A stretch of DNA of 42,627 nt from assembly GCA_013285915.1 (NCBI GenBank), contig JABDGS010000024.1, positions 1-42,627 on the forward strand, read 5' to 3'. Positions 33,172-41,928 of this stretch are shown here, piece after piece; the first letter of the stretch is position 1, and every line of letters begins with the position of its first letter. Source of the DNA: Bacteroidota bacterium. GTDB lineage: Bacteria; Bacteroidota; Bacteroidia; Chitinophagales; Chitinophagaceae. The notes beneath the pieces are model-generated. The model made no database searches. It was not told where the DNA came from and worked only from the letters and a program-made list of their open reading frames with translations. Made by a program: the position numbers and the translations under genes.

Positions 33172-34719
33172 CTACTGCGTTACAGCACCAAAATATACAG
33201 CCCCTGCATTAACGTTGCCGTTTACAATAGCATGCGAATTAGATATAATATACTTGCCGTCGGATAAACCTACCGACATACCAAACAGGTCGCCAATGGC
33301 AGGATAATCAGATTTTATTATTTGGGTACGGGTATAAGTGTCCCCTGAAAAATTCTTATAAAGATACACCGACCCCTGTGCGTCGCTATAATAACTGCTG
33401 CCGCCATTAGGGTACTCAATGCCGCCAGATGCGCCAACCAGCAGCGTATTCCCATCAAGTGCAACCGACATACCAAACGTAAGGTTTGCTATGCTTATGG
33501 AGGTGCTGGCGCCATTGGCGTTGATCTGGCCCGCACCTGGAACTATTTCAAAATTATACACAAACAAATAGCCCGTGTTGGCCCAATTGGCACCCGTACG
33601 CTTGTATAAATACACCGAAGAGCTGGTATTGTTGTACGTGGTGGCCCAGGGGGCGCCAACTGCTAATTTATCATCGTAAATGCTTATAGCAAACCCAAAC
33701 TGGCCTTTTGCTGTGCTGCCACTTATTTTTTGCTGAAGGTTCCACACACCACCGCCAAAAACAAATATGTAAACAGCGCCTGCATCCTGGTAACTGAATG
33801 TGGTATTGTCCTGCCCCGTGGCGCCTGCAACTGCATAGTCCCCATACATTGAAATGGCAGCGCCAAAATAATCACTGGCAGCAAGGTCACCCGGTACAAT
33901 GCTTTGCGTAAATGCCCAGCCAGAGGCACCCCTGGTAAAGGCCTGTACCTCGCCCTTATCAGTACCGGCAACATCAGAATAGGGTACCCCAACCAACAGG
34001 GCAGGGCCTGCTGAACCTGAAGCAGAAAGGCTTACAGACCACCCAAAATCTTCAAACGCGGCACCGCCGGCTTTTGTAACACTGCTGTCATTATCCCATG
34101 AGTCACCATTTCTTTTATACAGGTAAACTTTGCCCTGTGCTGAATTGCCACCTAAGCTTTTGGGAGCGGCGCCAACAGCAATATAGTCGCCCGAAATTGC
34201 AACAGCACCGCCAAAATAGTCGCTGGCTGCTGCGTCCCACGCCTGTAGCTTGGCCTGTTGTTTCCAGCCGGATGGCCCTTTAAAAAATACGTATGCCGCC
34301 CCTGCATTGGTCAAACCACCCGTAGCATACCTGGGCGCTCCGATGACCGCATAATTGCCGGATATAGCTACCCTGCTGCCAAATGCAGCGTTTGGCGCCG
34401 GGTCATCAACATTTCTTGATTGGGCGGCTGCTTTATCTTCATCAGAAAATGCAAGTGCTTTCCATTTGCTTCCGTCATAAAACATAAAAGTTCCTTTATC
34501 GGTATCAAATACCAATAGCCCAAGTGCCGGTGAGGTTATTGTATTTCGCCCGGCTGTGGTCATCCTGGGTATAAGAATACCTTTATTGGAGGAAGACACG
34601 TCAAGTTGTGAACTGGCGTCTGGCTGAGAGCCGGTGGTGTTTATTGCTACCTGTGCATAACATATATTGCCAACAGCGGCAAAATAAAAACACACGAACA
34701 GGGTAAATAGCTTTATCAT
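33172..34719 (-). CDS. Secreted FG-GAP/beta-propeller protein
   Basis: 515 residues from the ATG at 34719; the signal peptide is MIKLFTLFVCFYFAAVGNICYAQ. The first ~70 mature residues (VAINTTGSQPDASSQLDVSSSNKGILIPRMTT..LGLLVFDTDKGTFMFYDGSKWKAL) are the common Bacteroidota adhesin/tail-fibre-like head. About seven FG-GAP-like repeats follow (SGNYAVIGAP, SGDYIAVGAAP, GPALLVGVPYSD, YGDYAVAGATG, YDDKLAVGAPWA, DGNTLLVGASGG, GKYIISNSHA), which should form one propeller. No T9SS tail is seen. It lies 33 nt downstream of the T9SS-sorted protein and is probably co-transcribed. A binding or adhesion role is likely. Confidence 0.88.
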   Translation of the reverse strand: MIKLFTLFVCFYFAAVGNICYAQVAINTTGSQPDASSQLDVSSSNKGILIPRMTTAGRNTITSPALGLLVFDTDKGTFMFYDGSKWKALAFSDEDKAAAQSRNVDDPAPNAAFGSRVAISGNYAVIGAPRYATGGLTNAGAAYVFFKGPSGWKQQAKLQAWDAAASDYFGGAVAISGDYIAVGAAPKSLGGNSAQGKVYLYKRNGDSWDNDSSVTKAGGAAFEDFGWSVSLSASGSAGPALLVGVPYSDVAGTDKGEVQAFTRGASGWAFTQSIVPGDLAASDYFGAAISMYGDYAVAGATGQDNTTFSYQDAGAVYIFVFGGGVWNLQQKISGSTAKGQFGFAISIYDDKLAVGAPWATTYNNTSSSVYLYKRTGANWANTGYLFVYNFEIVPGAGQINANGASTSISIANLTFGMSVALDGNTLLVGASGGIEYPNGGSSYYSDAQGSVYLYKNFSGDTYTRTQIIKSDYPAIGDLFGMSVGLSDGKYIISNSHAIVNGNVNAGAVYFGAVTQ

Positions 34720-34752
34720 ACGGTTATAGTTTATATATATCAAATCAATTGT

Positions 34753-36141
34753 TTATTGTTTAATAAGCCGTGTTTGTAAAACGGTATTGTTTACCAATAC
34801 CCTTACTACATAAACACCCGCGGCAAGCATTTGTACAGGCAGGTTGTACTGGTTGTTGCCCGGCTGCAGCGGCCACTCAGCGGAATATAAGCGCTGCCCG
34901 TTAACAGTTATCATTTCAATAGTGGCTGCAAATGCCTGCCTTACCGATACACTTGCCACTGCGCTGTTAACAGCGGGGTTAGGTGATACCCTGAATGGCA
35001 TGGCTATATCCTGGCAACCCCCGCTGAACACAGCGGAATAAGAAGAGGAACCTGTTTTTTCTACTATTTTTAAACGGTATAAAGCGGTTGCTTTGGGTGA
35101 ATAATCCTTAAAGCTGTACTTGCTTCCGGTAGCGTTATTGGTTGCTGCAACACTTTGCAAAAGGTTCCACCGGGTGCCATCGGTGCTCTCTTCTACCTCA
35201 AAATGGCTCACATTTATTTCCGAGGCAGTTGCCCATTCCAGCAAAGCATATTTATCCTGGCACGATGCCCTGAAATAAACCAATCGTAACGGTAACGCAT
35301 TATCGGCGTCAGTCAGGGTAAAATAGGCAAGGGTGGGCAGCCCTGTTTGTTCTACATAGTTTTCGGTTGTGTTTTGGGATGTTATACCGCTTTTTATCCA
35401 TGTTACCCCGTCTGTACTGCTCCACAAACCGAGGGTATTTTCATTTTTGCCGTTAAGCTCCGCATCAAAATAATAAAAACGCAATGTGGCATTAAGTGCG
35501 GCGTTATTGGCAGGTTGCAGCAGGTAGGTTCGCTGTATGCCCGAAACGGTGCCATCGGGGCTGGTAGCCGGTTTATGCATGCGGCTTACCGTTATATTGT
35601 TTTGGGTTGTGGACGAAGTTATTACCGCGCCAATGTTGCCAACATTTAACTGTGACGGGCCCCCAACTTCAGTGTTAAATGCAGTAACAGCGCCACCTCC
35701 AATTCCTGTTATACGGGCATCTTCAGATTCGTTATTTAATACGCCGGTACCGCCCAGCGACAGCGTTTGATTATTTAATTCAACAATGCCATGGTGAAAA
35801 TCAACCATGCCTGTAACAGTAATATCGTTGTTAAGTGTTACTGTACCATTATCTGTTTTTTGCAGCGTAAATACTTTTATCACGGGCGCTACCGCACTGG
35901 AAACGACAGTATTGCCACCGCCGGTAAAATAAATATTGCCATTGGATGCATCCAGAATGCCGCTGTCTAAAATATCTGTATTCTTCAATACAAGCATTTT
36001 GTCTGCAATAATCAAACTGGTACCCGGCTTAATAATCAGGCTGCTTTTTTGAGAAAAGACTCGCAAAGGGCCCAGGAGCAAAAAACTAAAAGATAATGTG
36101 GCCAGGCAGGCTTTCAACAATTTGGCTTCTAAGCTTTTCAT
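34753..36141 (-). CDS. T9SS-sorted surface protein
   Basis: 462 residues from the ATG at 36141 (a GTG at 36159 is possible). Signal peptide: MKSLEAKLLKACLATLSFSF, then LLLGPLRVFSQ. A beta-helix or adhesin-like part (about 30-260; LVLKNTDILDSGILDASNGN, MVDFHHGIVELNNQTLSLGG) is followed by an Ig/Fn3-like segment (LLEWATASEINVSHFEVEES) and a type A T9SS C-terminal domain (FRVSPNPAVNSA ... LAAGVYVVRVLVNN..LIKQ). It heads the operon with the FG-GAP protein. An exact copy of operator site 2b lies about 97 bp upstream, linking it to the two-component system 25 kb away. Confidence 0.9.
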   Translation of the reverse strand: MKSLEAKLLKACLATLSFSFLLLGPLRVFSQKSSLIIKPGTSLIIADKMLVLKNTDILDSGILDASNGNIYFTGGGNTVVSSAVAPVIKVFTLQKTDNGTVTLNNDITVTGMVDFHHGIVELNNQTLSLGGTGVLNNESEDARITGIGGGAVTAFNTEVGGPSQLNVGNIGAVITSSTTQNNITVSRMHKPATSPDGTVSGIQRTYLLQPANNAALNATLRFYYFDAELNGKNENTLGLWSSTDGVTWIKSGITSQNTTENYVEQTGLPTLAYFTLTDADNALPLRLVYFRASCQDKYALLEWATASEINVSHFEVEESTDGTRWNLLQSVAATNNATGSKYSFKDYSPKATALYRLKIVEKTGSSSYSAVFSGGCQDIAMPFRVSPNPAVNSAVASVSVRQAFAATIEMITVNGQRLYSAEWPLQPGNNQYNLPVQMLAAGVYVVRVLVNNTVLQTRLIKQ

Positions 36142-36237
36142 GGCAGTTTGTATTTTCACCGTTTTAACGGCAGCGGTGTTTTTTTATAGACGATGTTAGC
36201 TACCGGCAAACATATTTACTTCTTGCACTTGTGTCAA

Positions 36238-36253
36238 TACCCTTTTTGGTGTA
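36238..36253. promoter_or_regulatory. Operator candidate TACCC-N6-GTGTA (site 4)
   Basis: TACCCTTTTTGGTGTA is identical over 16 bases to site 2b at 7710-7725 and has the same strand orientation relative to a minus-strand gene, here the T9SS-sorted protein. The flanking stretch 36142-36401 has no gene. Confidence 0.65.
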
Positions 36254-36364
36254 TTTTTTATAATTTTTTTATGTTTCGCAGAGTTCGCTTTAGAGCTGTT
36301 TGGGTTGAGCAGTCAACGGGCTGCATGATGCCAACTACGCATTACCACCCTTCCGGCAACGCCG

Positions 36365-36372
36365 TATATTTG
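36365..36372 (+). promoter_or_regulatory. -7 element of the serine hydrolase gene
   Basis: TATATTTG fits TAnnTTTG, 29 nt before the ATG at 36402. No good TTTG lies at the expected distance upstream. Confidence 0.35.
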
Positions 36373-36401
36373 CTGCCCCGATTTGAGGAAAAAAAATCAA
36401 A

Positions 36402-37574
36402 ATGCTTAAGACAAAAAAGGAAATGTATAAAAAATTTATAGATGATAAAAAGCTCGGCGGGATTACCTGCCTTATTTGGAAAGATGGGCAGGTTATATAC
36501 CAGGAAACTGAGGGGTACAGGAATTTAGCGCCCCGCGAATTAATGACGAGTGATACTATTTTCAGGATCGCATCTATGACGAAACCAGTTACGTCGGTAC
36601 TGGCGATGATGTTATTCGAAGAGAAGAAATTGGACTTGAACGACCCCATAACTAAATGGTTCCCGCAGTTTAAGAATATGAAAGTTTTAAAAAACCTGCC
36701 CGGGGAATACGAAGATGCAAACAGGCCCATCACAATACTTGATTTATTAACCCATAGGGCAGGTTTTACATATAATGGATTTCTGGGTGGTGACATTGAT
36801 TCAGCACTTACAAATGAGCAATGGATAAATGCATTGGCAGCTTTGCCTTTAGCCAGCCAGCCTGGTGAAATATTTAACTACGGCAGGTCTGCCGATCTGT
36901 TGGGTATGCTTATTTCAACCATAGAAGGAAAACCCCTGGGCAAAGTGATGGAAGAAAAGTTATTAGGTCCATTAGCAATGAGGGATACGTTCTTTAGTGT
37001 TCCAGCAAACAAAAAATACAGGTGTGCTTCAAATATTGGTTATGATGGATCAGGTAATGTAATAGATATTGAAACGGTGCCGTCACAAATGGCCTTTAAA
37101 GAACGCCCTGCCAATTTAGAATATCAGTCGGGCGGTCAGGGGCTTTGGTCAACTATGGGCGACTATTTACAATTTGCAAAAATTTTTGTAGAAAGTGGGT
37201 GTTCAAATGGTGTTCAGATCTTAAAGAAGAAAACTATTGACTTGATGTGTACCAATCAATTAACTGCATACCAAAGGGAACATTCAAAATTGCTGGGTTC
37301 ATCAATCTTTAGAGAACATCATGGCTTTGGCCTGGGGCTTGCCGTGGTAATGAAGGAAAGCAGGTATGGCTCAATGCCTTGTTCAGGCTCCATTGGCTCC
37401 GTTGGCTGGCCCGGCGCTTATGGTGGTTGGTGGTCAGCGGACCCGGTAAAAAAAGCAGTCTCAATATTCTTGACACACAGCATGACCGATCTAAACCAAC
37501 TTGCCCAAGGTATTGGCTTTGAATTATATGAGGCAATTGATATTTTTTCAAATTATTACAAAGACAATACTTAA
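36402..37574 (+). CDS. Serine hydrolase, beta-lactamase/EstB-like fold
   Basis: 390 residues without a signal peptide, hence probably cytoplasmic. The active-site SxxK is SMTK (Ser58, Lys61) in FRIASMTKPVTSVLAMML; the second motif is Tyr in FNYGRSADLLG; the third region is GWPGAYGGWWSADP, the pattern of esterase-type class C relatives rather than true beta-lactamases (which have YxN and KTG). LLTHRAGFTYNG is also typical. Likely an esterase or peptidase-like hydrolase; substrate unknown. Confidence 0.92.
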   Translation: MLKTKKEMYKKFIDDKKLGGITCLIWKDGQVIYQETEGYRNLAPRELMTSDTIFRIASMTKPVTSVLAMMLFEEKKLDLNDPITKWFPQFKNMKVLKNLPGEYEDANRPITILDLLTHRAGFTYNGFLGGDIDSALTNEQWINALAALPLASQPGEIFNYGRSADLLGMLISTIEGKPLGKVMEEKLLGPLAMRDTFFSVPANKKYRCASNIGYDGSGNVIDIETVPSQMAFKERPANLEYQSGGQGLWSTMGDYLQFAKIFVESGCSNGVQILKKKTIDLMCTNQLTAYQREHSKLLGSSIFREHHGFGLGLAVVMKESRYGSMPCSGSIGSVGWPGAYGGWWSADPVKKAVSIFLTHSMTDLNQLAQGIGFELYEAIDIFSNYYKDNT

Positions 37575-37596
37575 CCAATAATTTGAATACCAATAC

Positions 37597-37658
37597 GAAG
37601 CCCTAACCACTGGCATTCCCTTGAGCAAGTAAGGCTTCTTCCGTTAACCTTAGTGGTT
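37597..37658. other. Interleaved inverted repeats between convergent genes
   Basis: GAAGCC (37597-37602) pairs with GGCTTC (37633-37638), and AACCACT (37605-37611) pairs with AGTGGTT (37652-37658). The two stems interlock, as in an H-type pseudoknot. It may simply be a decayed intergenic phrase. Confidence 0.4.
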
Positions 37659-37668
37659 CGTGTGGCCC

Positions 37669-40362
37669 TCACCCAACCTCAACCACCAACCGCTGACCTT
37701 CGCTCACCTGTACACCATCATGCAATACCACAACATTACCAAGCCAGGTACACGGCACATTTTTACCTTCTAATTTTAGGGCAGCCCTTGTAATTTGCCT
37801 GTTATCTTTTAATGCAACGGCCCATTCTTTCAAACGTAGGGTACCGTATTTTACTTCCAATTGCGCGGTGAACAATGCGCCTTTCCGTTGTTGTGCGTAA
37901 GTACCCCAGCCTTCGGCTGCGGTAAACGGTGCAATAAAATCATCTGCGCCAAAAGCAGGGTTAAAACCAATATAACCTTTAGGGCCGTGATAGGTAAATC
38001 CGCAGGCAGTTATAAAAGTACCGTAGCTGGCCATAGCGCGGGCGTAGTGGTCGCTGCACTCTATTTCGTTAAAGGGGTTTCGTTTGGCGCCGTGGTACCG
38101 GTCGTGAATAGCACGGGTAATAACCAGCGCCTCATCGGTCATGCCTTCGGCCATCATGTGTGCGGCCACCTGGTGCTCAAAGCCCGTCATACATTCGTGA
38201 AAATAACCCATCTGCCAGGTAACTTCTTCGCCATAAGGCTTTGGCTCATTATGCGGGTTGGTGTTCATAATTAAGCCCGCTTCGCCTTCCAATGCATAAG
38301 GGCGGCCACCGGTATGCGTTTTTATATAAGGTCCAACATCAGGGGCAAAATTGTACTTCCATAAAGCACGCAGTGCCGACAGTGTTTTCTCCTTATCCCA
38401 AAGCCTGCCCAGCCCTACTTGCCACCCCCAGCTTTGGCCATACACCTGGTCTATATGGCACGTATTATATGAGCCTAACTTCTTCCTGCCCTGCACCGCG
38501 TCGGGCTTATGAATAAAATACTCACCATTAAATAACTGTTCAGCCATATTCTTTCCGCCTTTATTAGCATACTCCTGGCAGGTTGCGGCAAAAGCCGTAT
38601 CATTCATTTCTTCCGCCATCAGTTGCCCTGCCTTTGCTGCTGCAATACACAGGCCCACAATCCAGGCAATCTCGCCATCCCACATGGCATCAAGCGTGTT
38701 TTCCATAGGCGTGTCAATCATGCCGTCGCCGTTTTTATCCTGCGCCATCATAAAGCTTACTGCCTTTTTTATATGCGGCCAGTTGTTTTGCAAAAAACTA
38801 TTGTCGGCGCTCATTTGGTGCTCGCGGTAAAAACGCAGTATGGTGCCTGCCTGGCCGTCAATAGCAGGGCGGTTTGCATTCTCGCCCCTGAACAATATGC
38901 CGCCGTTATCACGCATCGCAATACCAAGATCAACACGCTGCCGCGTATCTCTTTCTAGTGAAGGAAATATCCTGCCCAATGCCTGCGCATATTGCCAAAC
39001 ATGCGTGCAGGTGCCTTCGCACGAATTAACGCCTTCCCAGCCCCAAAAACGACCTGTACCAAAACGGTAAGTATTGGCCGTGGAAACTGTGCATATGTTT
39101 AGTAATGTGCGTTCCAAAAACCACCACGGCAATGTTGAATTATACCAGGTTTGCCGCCATGCAAATGTTTGTGTATGCAGCCGCGTAAAATTTTGTGCTA
39201 TATAAGCCATTACCTGCGCGGCATCGTTAAAACGTTTGCCATAATAAAATCCTTCCTTAGCATCCGCCGCCAGTTTTTGTACAGTACTATTGGGGTGGTT
39301 AAAATGCCATGTTATTGCAAAATTTTGCGTGGCAAATTTACCCGCCGCAACATTATTATTCACTACAATGCTGCCGATCAACTTTTCAGATGCGGGTTGC
39401 TGTGCTTCTTCGTTATCGGCTGCAGTAAAAGTTTCTTCATTCAGCACAAACAGGTTGGTATTGGTATTTATCAGCCCTTTGCCATCCATAGCAGCAAAAC
39501 ACGTGGTGCCGGCATCAGGCTTACTCGTTATGTCATTGTTTGCAGGGTTAAACGTGCTTGATATGCCCGTAATGTTTTCCCCGTTTATGGCATTGTTTTT
39601 CCGTGTGCCGTCTTTGTCCGTTGCAGTTAATTTATTAGCGCCATTTTCCAGCCAACCAATAAGGGAACATTGTATATTTTGATTTGAAGTATTATGCACT
39701 TCGATAGTAAACTGTGTTGCAGGCAAGCCTGAATCATCTGCATTTAATGGAATAAAAAAACCACCGGCATACATAACTACCTTTATTGGAACATCTTTGC
39801 TTGTAAACGAAATTTTTGCAAGTGGATAAGTAGCTTCAAAGCTTACTTCATCCCAATCTTCCTCCCGTAGTTGTTTTATAATCGTTTTACCATCGTACAT
39901 AAGCTTAATGGCAAAGCCCTGCTCCAGCACTCTTCTGTTGGCGGCAATACTTGGCTCTACGTAGTTGGCACCATCGCGGGATATTATCTTACGCTCCGTA
40001 CTGCCATCATTCCATATTGCTGTTTTAGGGTCAACACCTTCGCGGTCATCGTTATAAATGCTCCAAAGCCAAAGGCGGCCGTCACCACCCAGGTATACTG
40101 TGCCCGTATGCAGGCCGCCTGACGGCATGCCGATATACCTCAACTCGTTTTTGCTCTTAAGATAAGTGGTTGCAGATCCCCTGTTATATAACGACCGTAC
40201 CCATGCCGGGTCAAGCTTTTTATCAACCGGAATATTGTGCAGCGGGTAACCTGCGCCCGTAAAGGGGGCAGCACCTGCGGGCAACCGCAGCACAAACAGG
40301 CCTGCTGCCGCCATAGCCGTTTGCTGTATAAAGCCGCGGCGGTGAATATTATTTTTTACCAC
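37669..40362 (-). CDS. Tat-exported GH116-like glycoside hydrolase
   Basis: 897 residues from the GTG at 40362, which reads MVKNNIHRRGFIQQTAMAAA; a TTG six codons upstream is less likely. The RRGFIQ motif and following hydrophobic stretch form a twin-arginine signal. The N-terminal beta-sandwich domain (about 60-370; IGMPSGGLHTGTVYLGGDG) precedes an (alpha/alpha)6 barrel (about 400-850) with RFWGWEGVNSCEGTCTHVW, RDNGGILFRGE, QDKNGDGMIDTPMENTLDAMWDGEIAW and YGQSWGWQVGLG (each quoted in part). These match GH116 beta-glucosidase/glucosylceramidase relatives; the Asp in NTLDAMWD is the candidate acid/base, and the nucleophile is not settled. Probably periplasmic. The start region overlaps the divergent intergenic region 40363-40553. 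Confidence 0.83.
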   Translation of the reverse strand: MVKNNIHRRGFIQQTAMAAAGLFVLRLPAGAAPFTGAGYPLHNIPVDKKLDPAWVRSLYNRGSATTYLKSKNELRYIGMPSGGLHTGTVYLGGDGRLWLWSIYNDDREGVDPKTAIWNDGSTERKIISRDGANYVEPSIAANRRVLEQGFAIKLMYDGKTIIKQLREEDWDEVSFEATYPLAKISFTSKDVPIKVVMYAGGFFIPLNADDSGLPATQFTIEVHNTSNQNIQCSLIGWLENGANKLTATDKDGTRKNNAINGENITGISSTFNPANNDITSKPDAGTTCFAAMDGKGLINTNTNLFVLNEETFTAADNEEAQQPASEKLIGSIVVNNNVAAGKFATQNFAITWHFNHPNSTVQKLAADAKEGFYYGKRFNDAAQVMAYIAQNFTRLHTQTFAWRQTWYNSTLPWWFLERTLLNICTVSTANTYRFGTGRFWGWEGVNSCEGTCTHVWQYAQALGRIFPSLERDTRQRVDLGIAMRDNGGILFRGENANRPAIDGQAGTILRFYREHQMSADNSFLQNNWPHIKKAVSFMMAQDKNGDGMIDTPMENTLDAMWDGEIAWIVGLCIAAAKAGQLMAEEMNDTAFAATCQEYANKGGKNMAEQLFNGEYFIHKPDAVQGRKKLGSYNTCHIDQVYGQSWGWQVGLGRLWDKEKTLSALRALWKYNFAPDVGPYIKTHTGGRPYALEGEAGLIMNTNPHNEPKPYGEEVTWQMGYFHECMTGFEHQVAAHMMAEGMTDEALVITRAIHDRYHGAKRNPFNEIECSDHYARAMASYGTFITACGFTYHGPKGYIGFNPAFGADDFIAPFTAAEGWGTYAQQRKGALFTAQLEVKYGTLRLKEWAVALKDNRQITRAALKLEGKNVPCTWLGNVVVLHDGVQVSEGQRLVVEVG

Positions 40363-40553
40363 ATAGCTAATGTAAAACAAATAGCCACTATGTACAAGAT
40401 ATTTGTAGGGACTATATTTTTCTGCAATAGTGCACGCACGGGTGCCTGTAAATAGGCATCAGGGTATTTGTTGCTAACTTCACCCCTTAAACCGGTTTAT
40501 TAAGCATACTTAGTGTTTAATACAATTTTATAAAGACTAACTTAACAAACAGC

Positions 40554-41177
40554 ATGAATAACGCATGGCTCGACAGGTGGAATGAAAGGTTTGGCAGGGA
40601 AGAATTTGCTTATGGCACACACCCAAATGAATATTTAAAACAACAACTGGAAAAATTGCCTGTTGGCCCAATACTTTTTGCGGCTGAAGGTGAAGGGCGT
40701 AACGCAGTTTTTGCGGCGAGCCAGGGCCGGTTTGTTTCAGCATTTGACATAAGCATTGAAGGGAAGAAGAAAGCCATTAAACTTGCTGAGGCCAACAACG
40801 TAACAATTGACTACCGCCTTGGTGAATTACAGGACCTGGGTTTTGAGGCGGAACAATTTGATGTGATTGCCTTGATATATGCGCACTTTCCAGCGAAAAT
40901 TAAATCACAGTACCACAAAACGCTCGACAAATATTTACGTAAGAGCGGCGTAATTATATTTGAAGCATTCAGCAAAAACCATCTCAGTTATTTAGCTAAG
41001 AATGAAAAAGTTGGTGGGCCAACGGATATAGCCATGCTGTTCTCCATTGAAGAAATAAAAGCAGACTTCCCGAACTATGATATAATTGAACTGGAGGAAA
41101 AAGAAATAGAATTAAGCGAAGGTGCCTTTCATAATGGCGTGGGCTCAGTAATAAGGTTTACGGGCCGAAAAAAGTAA
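40554..41177 (+). CDS. SAM-dependent methyltransferase (TehB/thiopurine type)
   Basis: 207 residues. [28 protein letters not shown] is the typical N-terminal lid. The SAM loop is [19 protein letters not shown], where the usual DLGCGEGRNA has become [28 protein letters not shown] and [12 protein letters not shown] complete motifs II-IV. The acceptor is unknown; relatives act on tellurite, thiols or small molecules. It converges on the lipoprotein gene. Confidence 0.9.
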   Translation: MNNAWLDRWNERFGREEFAYGTHPNEYLKQQLEKLPVGPILFAAEGEGRNAVFAASQGRFVSAFDISIEGKKKAIKLAEANNVTIDYRLGELQDLGFEAEQFDVIALIYAHFPAKIKSQYHKTLDKYLRKSGVIIFEAFSKNHLSYLAKNEKVGGPTDIAMLFSIEEIKADFPNYDIIELEEKEIELSEGAFHNGVGSVIRFTGRKK

Positions 41178-41210
41178 GCCCTGTTCATGCTGTAAACTGC
41201 AGGCTTACTT
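41168..41210 (-). terminator. Terminator of the lipoprotein gene
   Basis: AAGTAAGCC (41172-41180) pairs with GGCTTACTT (41202-41210). On the minus strand the hairpin is followed by TTTTTT. It overlaps the last codons of the convergent methyltransferase gene. On the plus strand the weaker TTAAAA follows. Confidence 0.65.
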
Positions 41211-41229
41211 TTAAAAACAGCCCATACTG

Positions 41230-41625
41230 TTACTTTGTAACAATTATTTTTATTGAAGCCGAATCAATGCCTTTTACACAATGCCCGTGGCTGGTATGGT
41301 TCCAGCATGAATCAAGCGATTGGTGTGCGGTTGAATCATAATCTACCGATTTTGCGCTTACTGAAACTGTATATACCCCAGCTTCACTAAAATTGAAATA
41401 ATTGGTTTTGTTGGTGGTAATAACAAATGCCTTACTAACTGTTGATGGTGTAACCGTCCACTGGGTTGCATTTACATTTGATGAAACCGTTACAGAAACT
41501 GTTTGCCCAACCATTGCCTGCGTGGTAGATGCACTTAAAGATATTTGATCACGCGCATCGTTTGATTTGGTGCAGGCAAAAAAAACTGCAGCCAAAACCA
41601 TTAGTAATAAACTCACCTTTTTCAT
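41230..41625 (-). CDS. Lipoprotein with Ig/PKD-like domain
   Basis: 131 residues. Signal II MKKVSLLLMVLAAVFFAC with the lipid-bearing Cys18, then TKSNDARD. The mature part (about 30-131) is a single beta-sandwich: ISLSASTTQAMVGQTVSVTV, WTVTPSTVSKAFVIT, FNFSEAGVYTVSVSAKSVDYDS, SASIKIIVTK, as in PKD-like domains. Two cysteines (SCWNHTSHGHC) may form a disulphide or, with the His residues, a metal site. Role unknown. Confidence 0.85.
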   Translation of the reverse strand: MKKVSLLLMVLAAVFFACTKSNDARDQISLSASTTQAMVGQTVSVTVSSNVNATQWTVTPSTVSKAFVITTNKTNYFNFSEAGVYTVSVSAKSVDYDSTAHQSLDSCWNHTSHGHCVKGIDSASIKIIVTK

Positions 41626-41928
41626 AATACATATTTTGGTTTAGCGCAGCAGGTTTTTGTAATGGTAAAGATGCCAGCCAGCTTATTTTGGTTGGGTTTG
41701 CATGCAATTTTATTTTCTCTTCATCGACAGGGAGTGCCTGGAGTGTAAAAGAAATCTGCCGCCTTCGCCCAGTTTTTTAAAGCTTTGTACGCCAACGGCC
41801 ATCAGCCCCGCCATAAAATAATTACTGCCTGCTTAAGTTGCAATTTGCCAATGGAATATCTTTATAAAACAAAACTGCCGCCTGCATAACTAATATTTAC
41901 CATTTATCGCAAACCAACTGATAAAAAA
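41626..41928. other. Gene-free intergenic region
   Basis: 303 bp between the divergent lipoprotein and membrane-protein genes. No convincing promoter box, repeat or RNA was seen. A 35-codon minus-strand frame near 41708-41815 has coding-like composition but no support. Confidence 0.4.

Noticed and set aside
36402-37574. Antibiotic-resistance beta-lactamase
   Set aside because: SxxK is present but the YxN and KTG motifs of class C enzymes are not; the third motif fits EstB-like esterases, and there is no signal peptide.
41708-41815. Minus-strand frame of about 35 codons with coding-like codons
   Set aside because: Too short, no ribosome site, signal peptide or recognised family; could be a gene remnant but cannot be supported.
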